Source: Aquabacterium sp. (GTDB lineage Bacteria > Pseudomonadota > Gammaproteobacteria > Burkholderiales > Burkholderiaceae_C). Taken from it: DNA of 64,000 nt. A program made the position numbers and the translations under genes. Positions 40,480 through 50,580 of the stretch are shown here, piece after piece. How positions within the stretch are numbered: position 1 is the stretch's first letter; each line of letters opens with the position of its first letter. The notes under the pieces were generated by a model. It saw only the letters and a program-made list of their open reading frames with translations. It was not told where the DNA came from and made no database searches. Location of the stretch: the NCBI RefSeq assembly GCF_030652515.1, contig NZ_JAUSAR010000079.1, positions 21,067 through 85,066 of the forward strand, read 5' to 3'.

Positions 40480-41622
40480 ATGTTTTTCGCACCGCCCGCT
40501 TTATTTGATGCATCTCAAGGATCCGCGTTCGCGCGAATGATCATGGGGCCGCTCGGGCCTGTGCATGACGGTGTGCGGCGCCTGATGCTGACCCTGCCCA
40601 GCTACGCCTTCATCTCGGTGCTGCTGGTGGCATGTGCCAGCATGGGTTTCGTGCAGCCCTGGCAGTCCACCTTGGTGATTGGCTACAACGTGGTGGGGAT
40701 CGGGGTGTTTTATGGGCTGGTGCGCAGCGGCATGGCCAGCGCGCTCGCCAAAGAGCCCTCCCTGGCCTTTCAGCGGGTGCTGTTCAACGCCAGCATGGTG
40801 ATGCTGGCCTACGCCCTGATCCCCATGGCCCGAGGGCTGGCCTTGCAATGGCTGTGCCTCACGATCCTGTTCGACATGCGGCGGATGAGCCGGGCGCAGG
40901 TCCGATTGGCGGCAGCCAGCGCCTATGCCATGCTGATCGGCACCGTGTTGCTCATCCTGGAATACTCGCCATCGTCCATCGACATGAGCGCCGAGTTCGT
41001 CAATGTGGCCATGGCCGGTGTCACGCTGTGCGTGCTATTGGTGGTCACGCAGATCGGGCAAGGCGTGAACCAGCACCGCAAACAGCAGCAACTTGAACTG
41101 GAGCGCACAGTGGCGCAATTGAATGCGCTGTCGATCCGCGATGGGCTGACGCAGCTGTTCAACCGGCGCCATTTCCAGACCTTGCTGGACGAGGAGGTGC
41201 GTCGCAGCCACCGCTGCCGCCGCCCCTTTTGCGTGGCGATCCTGGACATCGATTTTTTCAAGCGTGTGAACGATCAGCATGGCCATGCCATTGGCGATGT
41301 GGTGCTGCGCGAGGTGTCGCGCCTGGCCCAGGGCGCCATCGGCCCGACCCATGCGCTGGCCCGCTGGGGTGGCGAGGAGTTCTTGCTGCTGATGCCTGAA
41401 ACACCGCTGTCGGCGGCCATGGACACCCTGGAAGCGGTTCGCCGGACCATCAGCGAACACGACTGGGGCCAGCACGCAGCGGGTTTGAGTGTGACCCTGT
41501 CGGCTGGGGCCTGCGAACATGGCGGCGGCCTGAACGTGAGCCCGACATTGGAGCGCGCCGACCGGGCGCTGTACCAGGCCAAGCATGGTGGGCGCAATCA
41601 GGTCATGGCGGCCAGCGCATGA
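40480..41622 (+). CDS. Membrane-bound diguanylate cyclase (no allosteric I-site)
   Basis: A 380-residue protein. About six membrane helices cover residues 35-195 and a short coiled coil (QQLELERTVAQLNALSI) leads into a GGDEF domain. The catalytic motif is [10 protein letters not shown]. The five-residue-upstream inhibitory RxxD site is replaced (GPTHALARW), so product inhibition through the I-site is not expected. It synthesises c-di-GMP from GTP. The stop overlaps the next start (ATGA), coupling it to a paralogous cyclase. ATG 40480 is used; 40537 is an alternative. Confidence 0.92.
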   Translation: MFFAPPALFDASQGSAFARMIMGPLGPVHDGVRRLMLTLPSYAFISVLLVACASMGFVQPWQSTLVIGYNVVGIGVFYGLVRSGMASALAKEPSLAFQRVLFNASMVMLAYALIPMARGLALQWLCLTILFDMRRMSRAQVRLAAASAYAMLIGTVLLILEYSPSSIDMSAEFVNVAMAGVTLCVLLVVTQIGQGVNQHRKQQQLELERTVAQLNALSIRDGLTQLFNRRHFQTLLDEEVRRSHRCRRPFCVAILDIDFFKRVNDQHGHAIGDVVLREVSRLAQGAIGPTHALARWGGEEFLLLMPETPLSAAMDTLEAVRRTISEHDWGQHAAGLSVTLSAGACEHGGGLNVSPTLERADRALYQAKHGGRNQVMAASA

Positions 41623-42785
41623 TCGGCCGCTGGCTATCGGACCTGGTCGTGGGCAAGGATCCACGCATGAAGGCCAGGCTGGGCCTGTGCCTGGTGTCGA
41701 TGGTGATCTACGTGTGCTGGATTGCCGTGCTGTTCGCTTACGCGCTGCCTCGGCAGCTGATATCAGAGGCGACCGCGCATTTCATGGTGACCTACATCAG
41801 CGTGGCGCTGTGCGTGTTCTACCCGCTGGTGCGCAGTGGGGTCACCCGCACCTGGTCCGACCCTGGTCTGGTATCACCGCAGATCTTGTGGGCCAGCGGC
41901 GCCATGATCATCGGTTATGCGGTGGCACCGATGGTGCGCTCGGTCGCTTTCCAGACCTTGTGCCTGATCCAGGTGTTTGGCTTTCTGAGCCTGCGGCCCA
42001 AGGTGGCCGCATGGACCGGCGGCCTGACCACCGCGATGCTGGTGATCGCCTGGATTGCCATGACCGTGCTGGGCCTGAGCGATGCGGATCCGCGCGCCGA
42101 GGCCCTGAAGATCTCGGCCTCCTGCTTTGTGCTGGTGTTGATGACGTTTCAATCGCGCAGCTTCGGGCTGATGCGCGAACGTGCTTTTCACGAGAAGAAA
42201 TCATTGGCCGCCGCCGCCGAGGCGCTGCGCCGCATCACCCTCCACGATGGCTTGACCGGCTTGTACAACCGGGCCCACATGCAAGAACGCCTGGAAGCGG
42301 AGGTGCAGCGGGCGCTGCTGAACGGGCACCATTTTTCGGTGGCCTTGATCGATCTGGATCACTTCAAGAGCATCAACGACACCCATGGGCACCCGGTGGG
42401 CGACGAGGTGTTGGTGAACTTCGCGCTTCAAGGCGGCGAGGTGCTGCGTGAAACCGATGTCATCGGGCGCTGGGGTGGCGAAGAGTTCCTGGTGCTGATG
42501 CCCGAAACCGAAGCGGCCAAGCAGGCCCAGATCGCCATGACGCGCCTGCGCGACCAACTGCGCTCGGCCCAGATGAGCCGCAGCGTGGCGGATCTGCGCG
42601 TGCGCTTTTCTTGCGGCGTGGCCACCTGGAGCACCCAGGACACGATCGAACAAGTGCTGGAGCGGGCCGATCAGGCCTTGTACCGCGCCAAAGCCAACGG
42701 GCGCGACCGCACCGAGCTGGAGCCGCCGCTGAACCCTGGCACTACTTTTGCCGGCCAGCCTGAATCGGCACAATGTGATCGCTGA
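41619..42785 (+). CDS. Membrane-bound diguanylate cyclase (I-site present)
   Basis: A 388-residue paralogue of the preceding gene, with the same layout: about six membrane helices (residues 20-180), a linker helix with an amphipathic pattern ([14 protein letters not shown]) and a GGDEF domain with [11 protein letters not shown]. Unlike its neighbour it keeps the inhibitory RxxD motif ([10 protein letters not shown]), so it should be subject to product inhibition. Start overlaps the previous stop by 4 bp. The 3' end overlaps the convergent uvrB gene by 44 bp. Confidence 0.93.
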   Translation: MIGRWLSDLVVGKDPRMKARLGLCLVSMVIYVCWIAVLFAYALPRQLISEATAHFMVTYISVALCVFYPLVRSGVTRTWSDPGLVSPQILWASGAMIIGYAVAPMVRSVAFQTLCLIQVFGFLSLRPKVAAWTGGLTTAMLVIAWIAMTVLGLSDADPRAEALKISASCFVLVLMTFQSRSFGLMRERAFHEKKSLAAAAEALRRITLHDGLTGLYNRAHMQERLEAEVQRALLNGHHFSVALIDLDHFKSINDTHGHPVGDEVLVNFALQGGEVLRETDVIGRWGGEEFLVLMPETEAAKQAQIAMTRLRDQLRSAQMSRSVADLRVRFSCGVATWSTQDTIEQVLERADQALYRAKANGRDRTELEPPLNPGTTFAGQPESAQCDR

Positions 42786-44883
42786 CCACGGCGCCAAAGG
42801 CTTGTTCCTTCAACAGGCCCAACTGGTCTCTTAAACGGGCCGCCTTCTCGAACTCCAGATTGCGCGCGTGCTCCAGCATCTGCTTTTCCAGTTGCTTGAT
42901 GCGCTTGCCCAGGTCTTTCTCGTTCAAGGCAGGCGCATCGGCCATGGAGGCTGTCAGGGCTTCGGCGGCGCGCAAATCATCCTTCGCCGCGTTGGACATC
43001 ACGCCATCGATCATGTCCTTGACCTTCTTGTTGACGGTCTTGGGCGTGATGCCGTTCAACTCGTTGTGCGCGATCTGCTTGTTGCGGCGCCGCTCGGTTT
43101 CTCCCATGGCCTTGCGCATGGATTCGGTGATCTTGTCGGCGTACAAAATGGCGTGGCCATTCTGGTTGCGCGCGGCGCGGCCAATGGTCTGGATGAGGCT
43201 GCGCTCCGAACGCAAGAAGCCTTCCTTGTCGGCATCCAGGATGGCCACCAGTGACACCTCGGGGATGTCCAGGCCTTCGCGCAGCAAGTTGATGCCGACC
43301 AGAACATCAAAGGTGCCCAGGCGCAGGTCGCGCAAGATCTCCACGCGCTCGACCGTGTCGATGTCGGAGTGCAGGTAACGCACCTTCACGCCGTTGTCGC
43401 TGAGGTAGTCGGTGAGCTGCTCGGACATGCGCTTGGTGAGCGTGGTGATCAGCACGCGCTCGTTCTTCTCGACGCGGATGCGGATCTCTTGCAAAACGTC
43501 GTCCACCTGGTGCACGGCGGGGCGCACCTCCACCATCGGGTCGATCAAGCCAGTGGGGCGCACCACCTGCTCCACCACCTGGCCGGTGTGCTCCGACTCA
43601 TAAGCCGCTGGCGTGGCCGACACGAACACCACCTGGCGCATCTTGGTCTCAAACTCCTCCAGCTTCAAAGGCCGGTTGTCCAGCGCCGATGGCAGGCGGA
43701 ATCCGTATTCCACCAAGGTGGTCTTGCGCGAGCGGTCGCCGTTGTACATGGCGCTGAGCTGGCCGATCATCACGTGGCTCTCGTCCAGGAACATCAGTGC
43801 ATCGGGCGGCAGGTAATCGACCAAGGTGGGTGGAGGATCACCGGGGTTGGCGCCCGACAGATGCCGGGTGTAGTTCTCGATACCTTTGCAGTGCCCGATC
43901 TCCTGCAGCATTTCCAGGTCGAACTTGGTGCGCTGCTCCACGCGCTGCGCCTCGACCAGCTTGCCCATGCCGACCAGTTCTTTCACCCGCCCATTCAGTT
44001 CATGCTTGATGGCCTCGATGGCCACCAGCACCCTTTCGCGCGGCGTCACGTAATGGCTGCTGGGGTAAATGGTGAAGCGCGGGATCTTCTGGCGCACGCG
44101 GCCGGTGAGCGGGTCGAACAACTGGATGGAGTCGATCTCGTCGTCGAACAGCTCCAGGCGAACTGCCAGCTCGGAGTGTTCGGCCGGGAAGACGTCGATG
44201 GTGTCGCCACGCACACGGAAGGTGCCGCGTGAAAAGTCGGCGTCGTTGCGCTTGTACTGCATGCGGATCAGCTGGGCGATCACATCGCGCTGGCCAACCT
44301 TGTCGCCCACGCGCGCCATCAGCACCATCTGCATGTAGTCCTCGGGCTTGCCGATGCCGTAGATGGCCGACACGGTGGCCACGATGACCACATCGCGCCG
44401 CTCCAGCAGGCTCTTGGTGGCGCTCAGACGCATCTGCTCGATGGCCTCGTTGATGGCGCTGTCCTTCTCGATGAACAGGTCGCGCTGGGGCACGTAGGCC
44501 TCGGGCTGGTAGTAGTCGTAGTAGCTGACGAAGTACTCGACCGCGTTGTTGGGGAAGAACTCGCGGAACTCCGAATACAACTGCGCTGCCAGGGTTTTGT
44601 TGGGCGCGAACACAATGGCGGGGCGCCCCTGCCGGGCGATCACATTGGCCATGGTGAAGGTTTTGCCCGAGCCGGTCACGCCCAGCAGGGTCTGGTAGGC
44701 CAGCCCGTCTTCCACGCCTTCGCACAGCAAATCGATGGCGGTGGGCTGATCCCCCGCTGGCGGATAGGGTTGATAGAGCTGGAAAGGCGAGTCGGGAAAA
44801 CTCACGAATTGGCCGGTTTGCCCTGTGTCGGGGACGTCTTTGGGCGCCTGAGCAGCAAGAGAAATATCAATCAGATCTGACAT
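42742..44883 (-). CDS. uvrB: Excinuclease ABC subunit B
   Basis: A 713-residue UvrB, the damage-verifying helicase of nucleotide excision repair. Walker A is [15 protein letters not shown] near residue 70. Helicase motifs include [16 protein letters not shown] and QTIGRAARN. The beta-hairpin region has [15 protein letters not shown]. The C-terminal UvrC-binding UVR domain ([24 protein letters not shown]) is present. It reads toward and 44 bp into the tandem cyclase genes. Start ATG 44883 lies within the aspartate aminotransferase promoter region. Confidence 0.98.
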   Translation of the reverse strand: MSDLIDISLAAQAPKDVPDTGQTGQFVSFPDSPFQLYQPYPPAGDQPTAIDLLCEGVEDGLAYQTLLGVTGSGKTFTMANVIARQGRPAIVFAPNKTLAAQLYSEFREFFPNNAVEYFVSYYDYYQPEAYVPQRDLFIEKDSAINEAIEQMRLSATKSLLERRDVVIVATVSAIYGIGKPEDYMQMVLMARVGDKVGQRDVIAQLIRMQYKRNDADFSRGTFRVRGDTIDVFPAEHSELAVRLELFDDEIDSIQLFDPLTGRVRQKIPRFTIYPSSHYVTPRERVLVAIEAIKHELNGRVKELVGMGKLVEAQRVEQRTKFDLEMLQEIGHCKGIENYTRHLSGANPGDPPPTLVDYLPPDALMFLDESHVMIGQLSAMYNGDRSRKTTLVEYGFRLPSALDNRPLKLEEFETKMRQVVFVSATPAAYESEHTGQVVEQVVRPTGLIDPMVEVRPAVHQVDDVLQEIRIRVEKNERVLITTLTKRMSEQLTDYLSDNGVKVRYLHSDIDTVERVEILRDLRLGTFDVLVGINLLREGLDIPEVSLVAILDADKEGFLRSERSLIQTIGRAARNQNGHAILYADKITESMRKAMGETERRRNKQIAHNELNGITPKTVNKKVKDMIDGVMSNAAKDDLRAAEALTASMADAPALNEKDLGKRIKQLEKQMLEHARNLEFEKAARLRDQLGLLKEQAFGAVVSDHIVPIQAGRQK

Positions 44884-44905
44884 GAGGGGCGCAGGTCGAT
44901 AAAAT
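44877..44905 (+). promoter_or_regulatory. Sigma70-type promoter of the aminotransferase gene
   Basis: CTGACA (44877-44882) and TAAAAT (44900-44905) are separated by exactly 17 bases. The start point would be near 44912, leaving an 80-base leader. The -35 overlaps the uvrB start region, so expression of the two divergent genes may interfere. Confidence 0.6.
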
Positions 44906-44991
44906 AATGGGTTTGCCCGAGTCGCCGAACGCGTCGAGCCTCGTGGTGTGTACTGGTTTCAGCTTATCCCAACCGATCAAGGACTGCTTGC

Positions 44992-46191
44992 ATGGCCTCG
45001 CTATTCGCCACCGTTGAAATGGCCCCCCGGGACCCGATCCTGGGCCTGAACGAACAGTTCAACGCCGACCCCAATCCCGCCAAGGTGAACCTGGGCGTGG
45101 GCGTGTACACCGACGACCAGGGCAAGCTGCCCCTGCTGAAATGCGTGGCCGCCGCCGAGCAGCAGATGCAGGAAGCGCCCAAGGCGCGTGGCTACCTGCC
45201 CATCGAAGGCATCGCCGCCTACGACAAGGCCGTGCAGGCGCTGGTGTTTGGCGCCGAACACGCCGCCGTCAAGGCCGGCCGCATTTCCACCGCGCAAGCC
45301 ATTGGCGGCACGGGTGGCCTCAAACTCGGCGCCGACTTCCTCAAGCGCCTGAACCCCGATGCGCAGGTCTTGATCTCGGACCCCAGCTGGGAAAACCACC
45401 GCGCCCTGTTCGAGAGCGCCGGGTTCAAAGTGGGCACCTACCCCTACTACGACGCCGACAAGAAGGGCGTCAACTTTGACGGCCTGCTGTCCACCCTGAA
45501 GGCCGCTGCCGCCGGCACCATCATCGTGCTGCACGCCTGCTGCCACAACCCGACCGGCTACGACCTGGACGATGCCCAGTGGGAACAGATCATCGGCGCC
45601 GTGAAAGAGCGCGGCCTGGTGCCTTTCCTGGACATGGCCTACCAAGGCTTTGGCAACGGCATCGCCGAGGACGGCAAGGTCGTCATCAAGTTCCTGGACG
45701 CGGGCCTGAACATCTTCGTGTCGACCAGCTTCTCCAAAAGCTTCTCGCTGTACGGTGAGCGCGTCGGCGCCCTGAGCATCGTCAGCGAATCGGCCGAGGA
45801 AGCCGCCCGCGTGCTGAGCCAACTCAAGCGCGTGATCCGCACCAACTATTCCAACCCGCCCACGCATGGCGCGCAAGTGGTGGCCCTGGTGCTGACCACG
45901 CCTGCCCTGCGCACGATGTGGGAAGAAGAGCTGGCCGGCATGCGCGACCGCATCAAGCTGATGCGCGGCGCGCTGGTCAATGAGCTGAAGGCCGCTGGCG
46001 TGAGCGACGACCTGAGCTTCATCACCCGCCAGAAGGGCATGTTCAGCTACTCAGGCCTGAACGCCACACAAATGCAGCGCCTGCGCTCGGAGTTCGGCAT
46101 CTATGGTGTGGACTCGGGCCGCATCTGCGTGGCCGCGCTGAACAACGGCAACATCAAGGCGGTGGCGGCCGCGATCAAGGCTGTGCTGTAA
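44992..46191 (+). CDS. Aspartate/aromatic aminotransferase
   Basis: A 399-residue class I aminotransferase of the AspC/TyrB type. The PLP lysine is in STSFSKSFSLYGERVG, preceded by the NPTG motif (CCHNPTGYDLDD) and followed by YSNPPTHGAQVV. It interconverts aspartate or aromatic amino acids and oxo acids with 2-oxoglutarate/glutamate. Family start MASLFATVEMAPRDPILGLN is intact. It is monocistronic, with a terminator 25 bases downstream. AspC versus TyrB cannot be decided from sequence alone. Confidence 0.95.
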   Translation: MASLFATVEMAPRDPILGLNEQFNADPNPAKVNLGVGVYTDDQGKLPLLKCVAAAEQQMQEAPKARGYLPIEGIAAYDKAVQALVFGAEHAAVKAGRISTAQAIGGTGGLKLGADFLKRLNPDAQVLISDPSWENHRALFESAGFKVGTYPYYDADKKGVNFDGLLSTLKAAAAGTIIVLHACCHNPTGYDLDDAQWEQIIGAVKERGLVPFLDMAYQGFGNGIAEDGKVVIKFLDAGLNIFVSTSFSKSFSLYGERVGALSIVSESAEEAARVLSQLKRVIRTNYSNPPTHGAQVVALVLTTPALRTMWEEELAGMRDRIKLMRGALVNELKAAGVSDDLSFITRQKGMFSYSGLNATQMQRLRSEFGIYGVDSGRICVAALNNGNIKAVAAAIKAVL

Positions 46192-46213
46192 AGCACCGAC
46201 CTGGTGGAGATGC

Positions 46214-46239
46214 AAAAAAGGGGCCTCATGGCCCCTTTT
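46214..46239. terminator. Bidirectional terminator between convergent genes
   Basis: GGGGCC-TCAT-GGCCCC (46220-46235) forms a 6-bp GC stem, extended by AAAA/TTTT. On the plus strand it is followed by TTTTGCTTG and on the minus strand by a run of six T. It serves the aminotransferase gene and the convergent copper-oxidase gene. Confidence 0.85.
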
Positions 46240-46264
46240 GCTTGTCTGGCTGAAACCTTCGGGG

Positions 46265-47863
46265 TCAACCCAGCTTGATGATCTTGGCCACCGAGGGCAC
46301 GCCCGCCGAATTGAACACGAACAACATGTAGTACCCGGGTGGCGCGACATTGGCCGACGCGGGCGCCTGGATCGTCAGGTTGGTGCCCGAGGCGGTGTAA
46401 CCCAGCTCCATGAAGCGTTGGTCAAAATCGGCCGTGTGCGTGGCTGAACCCGTTTTGACCAGGGTCACGCGGCTGATGCCCGTCACGTCGGTGGTGGCCG
46501 CGATGCTGGCGCCCCAGGTGGTCGCGGTGGGAACCGACTGAATGACCGGACGCACGGCCAAGGAACTGCCCGCCTTGTACAGGTAAGGGGGCATGTAGAT
46601 CTCGGCATTCAGGTTGGTGGCCGGGCCGGGCGCCCCGCCGCCAGCCGTCAGCACCGTGGCGTCGGGCAAAAGCAAGGAGGCCGAGTGGTACAGGCGCATT
46701 TTCTTGGCCGTGGCGGCCACGGTCCAGGCCTTGGTGGTCGGGTTCCAGATCTTGGCCTGATAAGCCACGCCATTGGCGACGTTGTCCACCATCGAACCAC
46801 CATTGACGAACACCTGCCCATTGGCCAACACCGTGGCCGAGCCGTGGAAGCGGTCCTGCCCCACCCCCGTGACATTGGTGGAGGTGGGCGTGGCGCCATT
46901 GATGTCCACGATCACCGCTTTGTTGAACTTGCGCAGCGCCAGAATCTTGCCGGGGGCATACATGACGCTCGGCAGGTAGTAGTCGCCCGCGGTCAGTCTG
47001 AGCGGCGTCGCGGCCAGCGAACCGTCGCCCGTCGCATCGACATAGTAGGTGCCGCCCCAGATGGTCGTCACGAACACTTTGCCGTTGGGCGCCTGCCAGG
47101 CCAGGGGATAGCTCCAGTTGCGGATGCCGTAGGCGTCATTGCTGGTGGCGCCAGTCAGGCTGCGCCAGCCCTCGCCCTCAGAGTAAAGCTCCGGCGTCGG
47201 TGCGGGGGTGTTGGGGTCGATCCGGCCACCCAGCACCAGCACCTTGCCGTTGGCCAACGTGACCACGGTGGGGTACCAGCGCAAGGTGCTCATGCGCTGC
47301 GGCGCCGCGTACATGGCGTTGTAGCGGTAGTCAAAGAAGTTGACGTCGTCCGCCGAGTAGTTGCGCACGCCATTGATCGTGCGATCCCCCCCGGTCAACA
47401 GCACCGCACCGCTGGAGGGCAGGACCACCTGGGCGCTGCAAAAGATGTCGGTGCCCGTGGTGTTGGGCAGCACCAGGTGCGACGCCGTGCCGGTGCCCTT
47501 CGTGGGGTCCCAGACGTCGTAGTTGAATTGTGCGGTCTGCACCCCTTTGGCGTCAGAGCCATAGCTCATCACGCGGCCATCGGGCAGCAGCACCATGTGC
47601 ATGGGGATCAACGGCCAGGCGGCCACCGCACCAAAGGTGCCCTTGAGGTAAGCATCCGTGGGGATGCCCGTGGTGGTGCCGCCACCTGGGGTCGTCGTGG
47701 TGCCCCCGCCGCCGAACAACTTGAGCAAGTCCTCAAAGAAACCAGCGTGGCTGGTGGTGGGTAAAGCGCCCAGGGCGGTCAACAACAGTGCCGAGCAGGC
47801 ATGCAATGCCTTCTTTTTGAAGGGCAGGAATGAGGCGGGCGCGGGCAAAGATGGACTGGTCAT
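46265..47863 (-). CDS. Secreted galactose/glyoxal-oxidase-like copper-radical oxidase
   Basis: A 532-residue exported protein with a signal peptide (to about residue 40), a Gly/Thr-rich linker (51-66), a seven-blade Kelch-type propeller and a C-terminal DUF1929 domain. Residues matching the copper-radical site are C142 (DIFCSAQ) and Y197 (RWYPT), which form the Cys-Tyr cofactor in the family, with Y392-H393 (LYHSAS) and H476 (THTADF). It probably oxidises primary alcohols or aldehydes with release of H2O2. GGGGAG precedes ATG 47863; an upstream in-frame start is rejected as it lacks this site. Substrate unknown. Confidence 0.88.
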   Translation of the reverse strand: MTSPSLPAPASFLPFKKKALHACSALLLTALGALPTTSHAGFFEDLLKLFGGGGTTTTPGGGTTTGIPTDAYLKGTFGAVAAWPLIPMHMVLLPDGRVMSYGSDAKGVQTAQFNYDVWDPTKGTGTASHLVLPNTTGTDIFCSAQVVLPSSGAVLLTGGDRTINGVRNYSADDVNFFDYRYNAMYAAPQRMSTLRWYPTVVTLANGKVLVLGGRIDPNTPAPTPELYSEGEGWRSLTGATSNDAYGIRNWSYPLAWQAPNGKVFVTTIWGGTYYVDATGDGSLAATPLRLTAGDYYLPSVMYAPGKILALRKFNKAVIVDINGATPTSTNVTGVGQDRFHGSATVLANGQVFVNGGSMVDNVANGVAYQAKIWNPTTKAWTVAATAKKMRLYHSASLLLPDATVLTAGGGAPGPATNLNAEIYMPPYLYKAGSSLAVRPVIQSVPTATTWGASIAATTDVTGISRVTLVKTGSATHTADFDQRFMELGYTASGTNLTIQAPASANVAPPGYYMLFVFNSAGVPSVAKIIKLG

Positions 47864-48102
47864 GAAGGGTTCTCCCCGAGGTGTAACCAAATCTAGCACG
47901 CGGTTTTCTTGGGTCATCCCTCATCAAGGGGGGCGCCACCCCCCGGAATTGCGGGGTGGACGTGCACTTGTTGTGCTTCTTGGGAAAGCACACTCGGTGC
48001 AAAGATGGACAAAGTCGTCTATGCTGCACCGCACAATGCGCCCAAAAGGTGCGTTTTCGAAGCAGCGATAAACAGGCCCGTACTGCACAACTGAGGTCGC
48101 CC

Positions 48103-49383
48103 ATGCTCTATCAAATCTACGAAACCAACCGCGCCTGGATCAGCCCGTTCTCCGAGTTCGCCAGCGCCGCGTCCAAGCTCTACAGCAACCCCTTGTCGCC
48201 ATTTGCGCAGGTGCCCCAGGCACAGCGGGTGTCGGCAGGCTTCGATTTGGTGCACCGACTGACCAAAGAGTACGAAAAACCCGAGTTCGGCATCAACAAG
48301 GTCACGGTGTCAGACACCGACGTGGTGATCCAGGAGCAGGTGGTGGTGGCCAAGCCCTTTTGCCGCCTGCTGCGCTTCAAGCGCTTCACCGACAACGCCA
48401 AACTGCTGGGCACCATGCGGGATCAGCCTTCGGTACTGGTCGTGGCACCGCTGTCGGGCCACCATTCCACCCTGCTGCGCGACACTGTCAAAACCCTGCT
48501 GCAAGACCACAAGGTCTACATCACCGACTGGATCGACGCCCGCATGGTGCCGATCGACGAGGGCGCCTTCCACCTGGACGACTACGTCAACTACGTGCAG
48601 GAGTTCATCCGCGCCGTGGGGCCGGAGGTCCATGTGATTTCCGTGTGCCAGCCAACGGTGCCGGTGCTGGCCGCCGTCTCGCTGATGGCCAGCCGCGGTG
48701 AGCAAACCCCGCTGACCATGACCATGATGGGCGGCCCGATCGACGCGCGCAAATCGCCCACGGCCGTCAACAACCTGGCCATGAACAAGAGCTTCGAGTG
48801 GTTCGAGTCGAACGTGATTTACCGCGTGCCCACGAACTACCCGGGCGCCACCCGCCGCGTCTACCCGGGCTTTTTGCAGCACACCGGCTTCGTGGCCATG
48901 AACCCCGACCGCCACCGCGAGTCGCACTACGACTACTTCCTGGACCTGATGCGCGGCGACGACGACAGCGCCGAGGCTCACCGCGTGTTCTACGACGAGT
49001 ACAACGCCGTGCTGGACATGCCCGCCGAGTACTACCTGGACACCATCCGCATCGTCTTCCAGGACTTCTCGCTGGTCAACGGCACCTGGGAGGTGCGCAA
49101 CCTCAAGGGTGTGCCCGAGCTGGTCAAGCCTGCCGACATCAAGACCACCGCCTTGCTGACCGTGGAAGGCGAGCTGGACGACATTTCTGGCGCGGGCCAG
49201 ACCGAAGCCGCCCACGATCTGTGTTCGGGCATCCCTGCATCGCGCCAGAAGCACTACACGGTGGAAGGCGCCGGCCATTACGGCATCTTTGCCGGCCGCC
49301 GCTGGCGCGAGATGGTCTACCCGGAAATCCGCAACTTCATCTCGGCCAACAACAAGTCGGCCAAGATCAAGAAAGCGGCATGA
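48103..49383 (+). CDS. phaZ: Intracellular polyhydroxyalkanoate depolymerase
   Basis: A 426-residue PhaZ of the Ralstonia intracellular type. The family start [20 protein letters not shown] is clear. The nucleophile is a cysteine in a lipase-box-like strand ([14 protein letters not shown]182) rather than serine, as in the characterised relatives. The catalytic histidine is in [12 protein letters not shown] near the C-terminus. It mobilises stored PHA granules. ATG 48103 follows GAGG; a much longer in-frame opening upstream is rejected. 16 bp separate it from the next gene. Confidence 0.95.
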   Translation: MLYQIYETNRAWISPFSEFASAASKLYSNPLSPFAQVPQAQRVSAGFDLVHRLTKEYEKPEFGINKVTVSDTDVVIQEQVVVAKPFCRLLRFKRFTDNAKLLGTMRDQPSVLVVAPLSGHHSTLLRDTVKTLLQDHKVYITDWIDARMVPIDEGAFHLDDYVNYVQEFIRAVGPEVHVISVCQPTVPVLAAVSLMASRGEQTPLTMTMMGGPIDARKSPTAVNNLAMNKSFEWFESNVIYRVPTNYPGATRRVYPGFLQHTGFVAMNPDRHRESHYDYFLDLMRGDDDSAEAHRVFYDEYNAVLDMPAEYYLDTIRIVFQDFSLVNGTWEVRNLKGVPELVKPADIKTTALLTVEGELDDISGAGQTEAAHDLCSGIPASRQKHYTVEGAGHYGIFAGRRWREMVYPEIRNFISANNKSAKIKKAA

Positions 49384-49399
49384 CGTAGACTGCGGCGCC

Positions 49400-50065
49400 A
49401 TGTTGGACGCCGCCCGGATCAATGCCCTTTTGCCGCAGACGCAATGCACGCGCTGCGGCTTTCCCGATTGTGCGAGCTACGCACGGGCCATCGTGGCGGG
49501 CGAGGCGGGCATCAACCAATGTCCGCCAGGCGGCGACGAGGGTATCCAGCGACTGGCCCAGGCCACCGGCCTGCCCGCTCTGCCCTTGAGCGCCGAGCAT
49601 GGCGAGGAAGGCCCTCGCTTCCTGGCCGTGATCGACGAGACCTGGTGCATTGGTTGCACCTTGTGCATCAAGGCCTGCCCGGTCGATTGCATCATCGGGG
49701 CCCCCAAGCAAATGCACACCGTGATCGAAGACCTGTGCACCGGTTGCGAGCTGTGCATCCCAGCCTGCCCAGTGGACTGCATCTCGCTGGTGCCCGCCAG
49801 CAATGTTCAGCCCGCCCCGACCGGCTGGGCTGCCTGGAGTGCGCCGCTGGCCCATCAAGCCCAAGGCCGCCACGAGTTCCACCAGTGGCGCGTTGAGCAA
49901 GCCCGGCGGGACAACGATGCTCGCTTGCAGGCCAAGGCCGAGCGCAAGCTGGCCAACCTGGCCGAAGAATCACGCCTGACCGAGCCAGCCCAACTGGACG
50001 AAAAACGCGCGGTGATCGAGGCGGCCCTGGCCAGGGCCCGGGCCCGGCGCGGCACCGGCAACTGA
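49400..50065 (+). CDS. RsxB/RnfB-like ferredoxin without membrane anchor
   Basis: A 221-residue iron-sulfur protein. It has an N-terminal four-cysteine 4Fe-4S domain (CTRCGFPDC and INQCPPGG), then two bacterial ferredoxin motifs [12 protein letters not shown] and [13 protein letters not shown] helical, charged C-terminal tail of about 80 residues follows. It lacks the N-terminal membrane helix that anchors RnfB/RsxB, and no rnfACDGE genes are nearby, so it is probably a soluble electron carrier. It follows phaZ by 16 bp. Partner unknown. Confidence 0.88.
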   Translation: MLDAARINALLPQTQCTRCGFPDCASYARAIVAGEAGINQCPPGGDEGIQRLAQATGLPALPLSAEHGEEGPRFLAVIDETWCIGCTLCIKACPVDCIIGAPKQMHTVIEDLCTGCELCIPACPVDCISLVPASNVQPAPTGWAAWSAPLAHQAQGRHEFHQWRVEQARRDNDARLQAKAERKLANLAEESRLTEPAQLDEKRAVIEAALARARARRGTGN

Positions 50066-50241
50066 TACACCAAACACCCACTCCTTGATTAACGCTGTCT
50101 GGCATTTGCGACGCTTATTGCCGGAATAAGAGCTGGTTTCCCCCCATTCAAGGGTCATCCGCATGTCACAGTTGGCCCGCAAAATGCATCCTCACGAAAT
50201 GGGCAGCACTTGCGCTGTTGCCCATGATGTGGAGATTGACC

Positions 50242-50469
50242 ATGCGCGCCTTGATGAACCTTGCCATTGAACCTGCCCTGCACCTCTTCGAGGTGTCGGC
50301 GTTGGTGATCCTGAGCCCCACCTCGCAACAAGCGGTCATCCGCGTGTTGAAGGTCCTGGCCGACACGCCCATGGGCGCGGTCAAGATCGTGCGGGATCGG
50401 TACCCCAAGTCACGAGGTCACCAGGTGATCTCGCGACACAACCTGCCGGACAACCTGTCCTTCGCCTGA
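50242..50469 (+). CDS. Small protein of unknown function
   Basis: A 75-residue open frame, MRALMNLAIEPALHLFEVSA followed by a short hydrophobic helix and a basic tail (KIVRDRYPKSRGHQ). A GGAG-like site lies nine bases upstream. It fills the gap between the ferredoxin and lemA genes. Codon usage resembles that of neighbours, but nothing else supports it. I do not recognise a family. Confidence 0.45.
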   Translation: MRALMNLAIEPALHLFEVSALVILSPTSQQAVIRVLKVLADTPMGAVKIVRDRYPKSRGHQVISRHNLPDNLSFA

Positions 50470-50580
50470 CGGGCCGGGGCCCAAAGGCCCTTGAAAAAAA
50501 CCGGTTCGTTCCCAGTTATGCTGGTGCATTGATGCGGTATTCGCGTCGGCATTTCATACCAGGCTGAGGAAAGAATTGCG

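Noticed and set aside
50472..50500. GC-rich palindrome after the 75-residue gene as terminator
   Set aside because: It is followed by A rather than T on the coding strand, and lemA continues in the same direction downstream.
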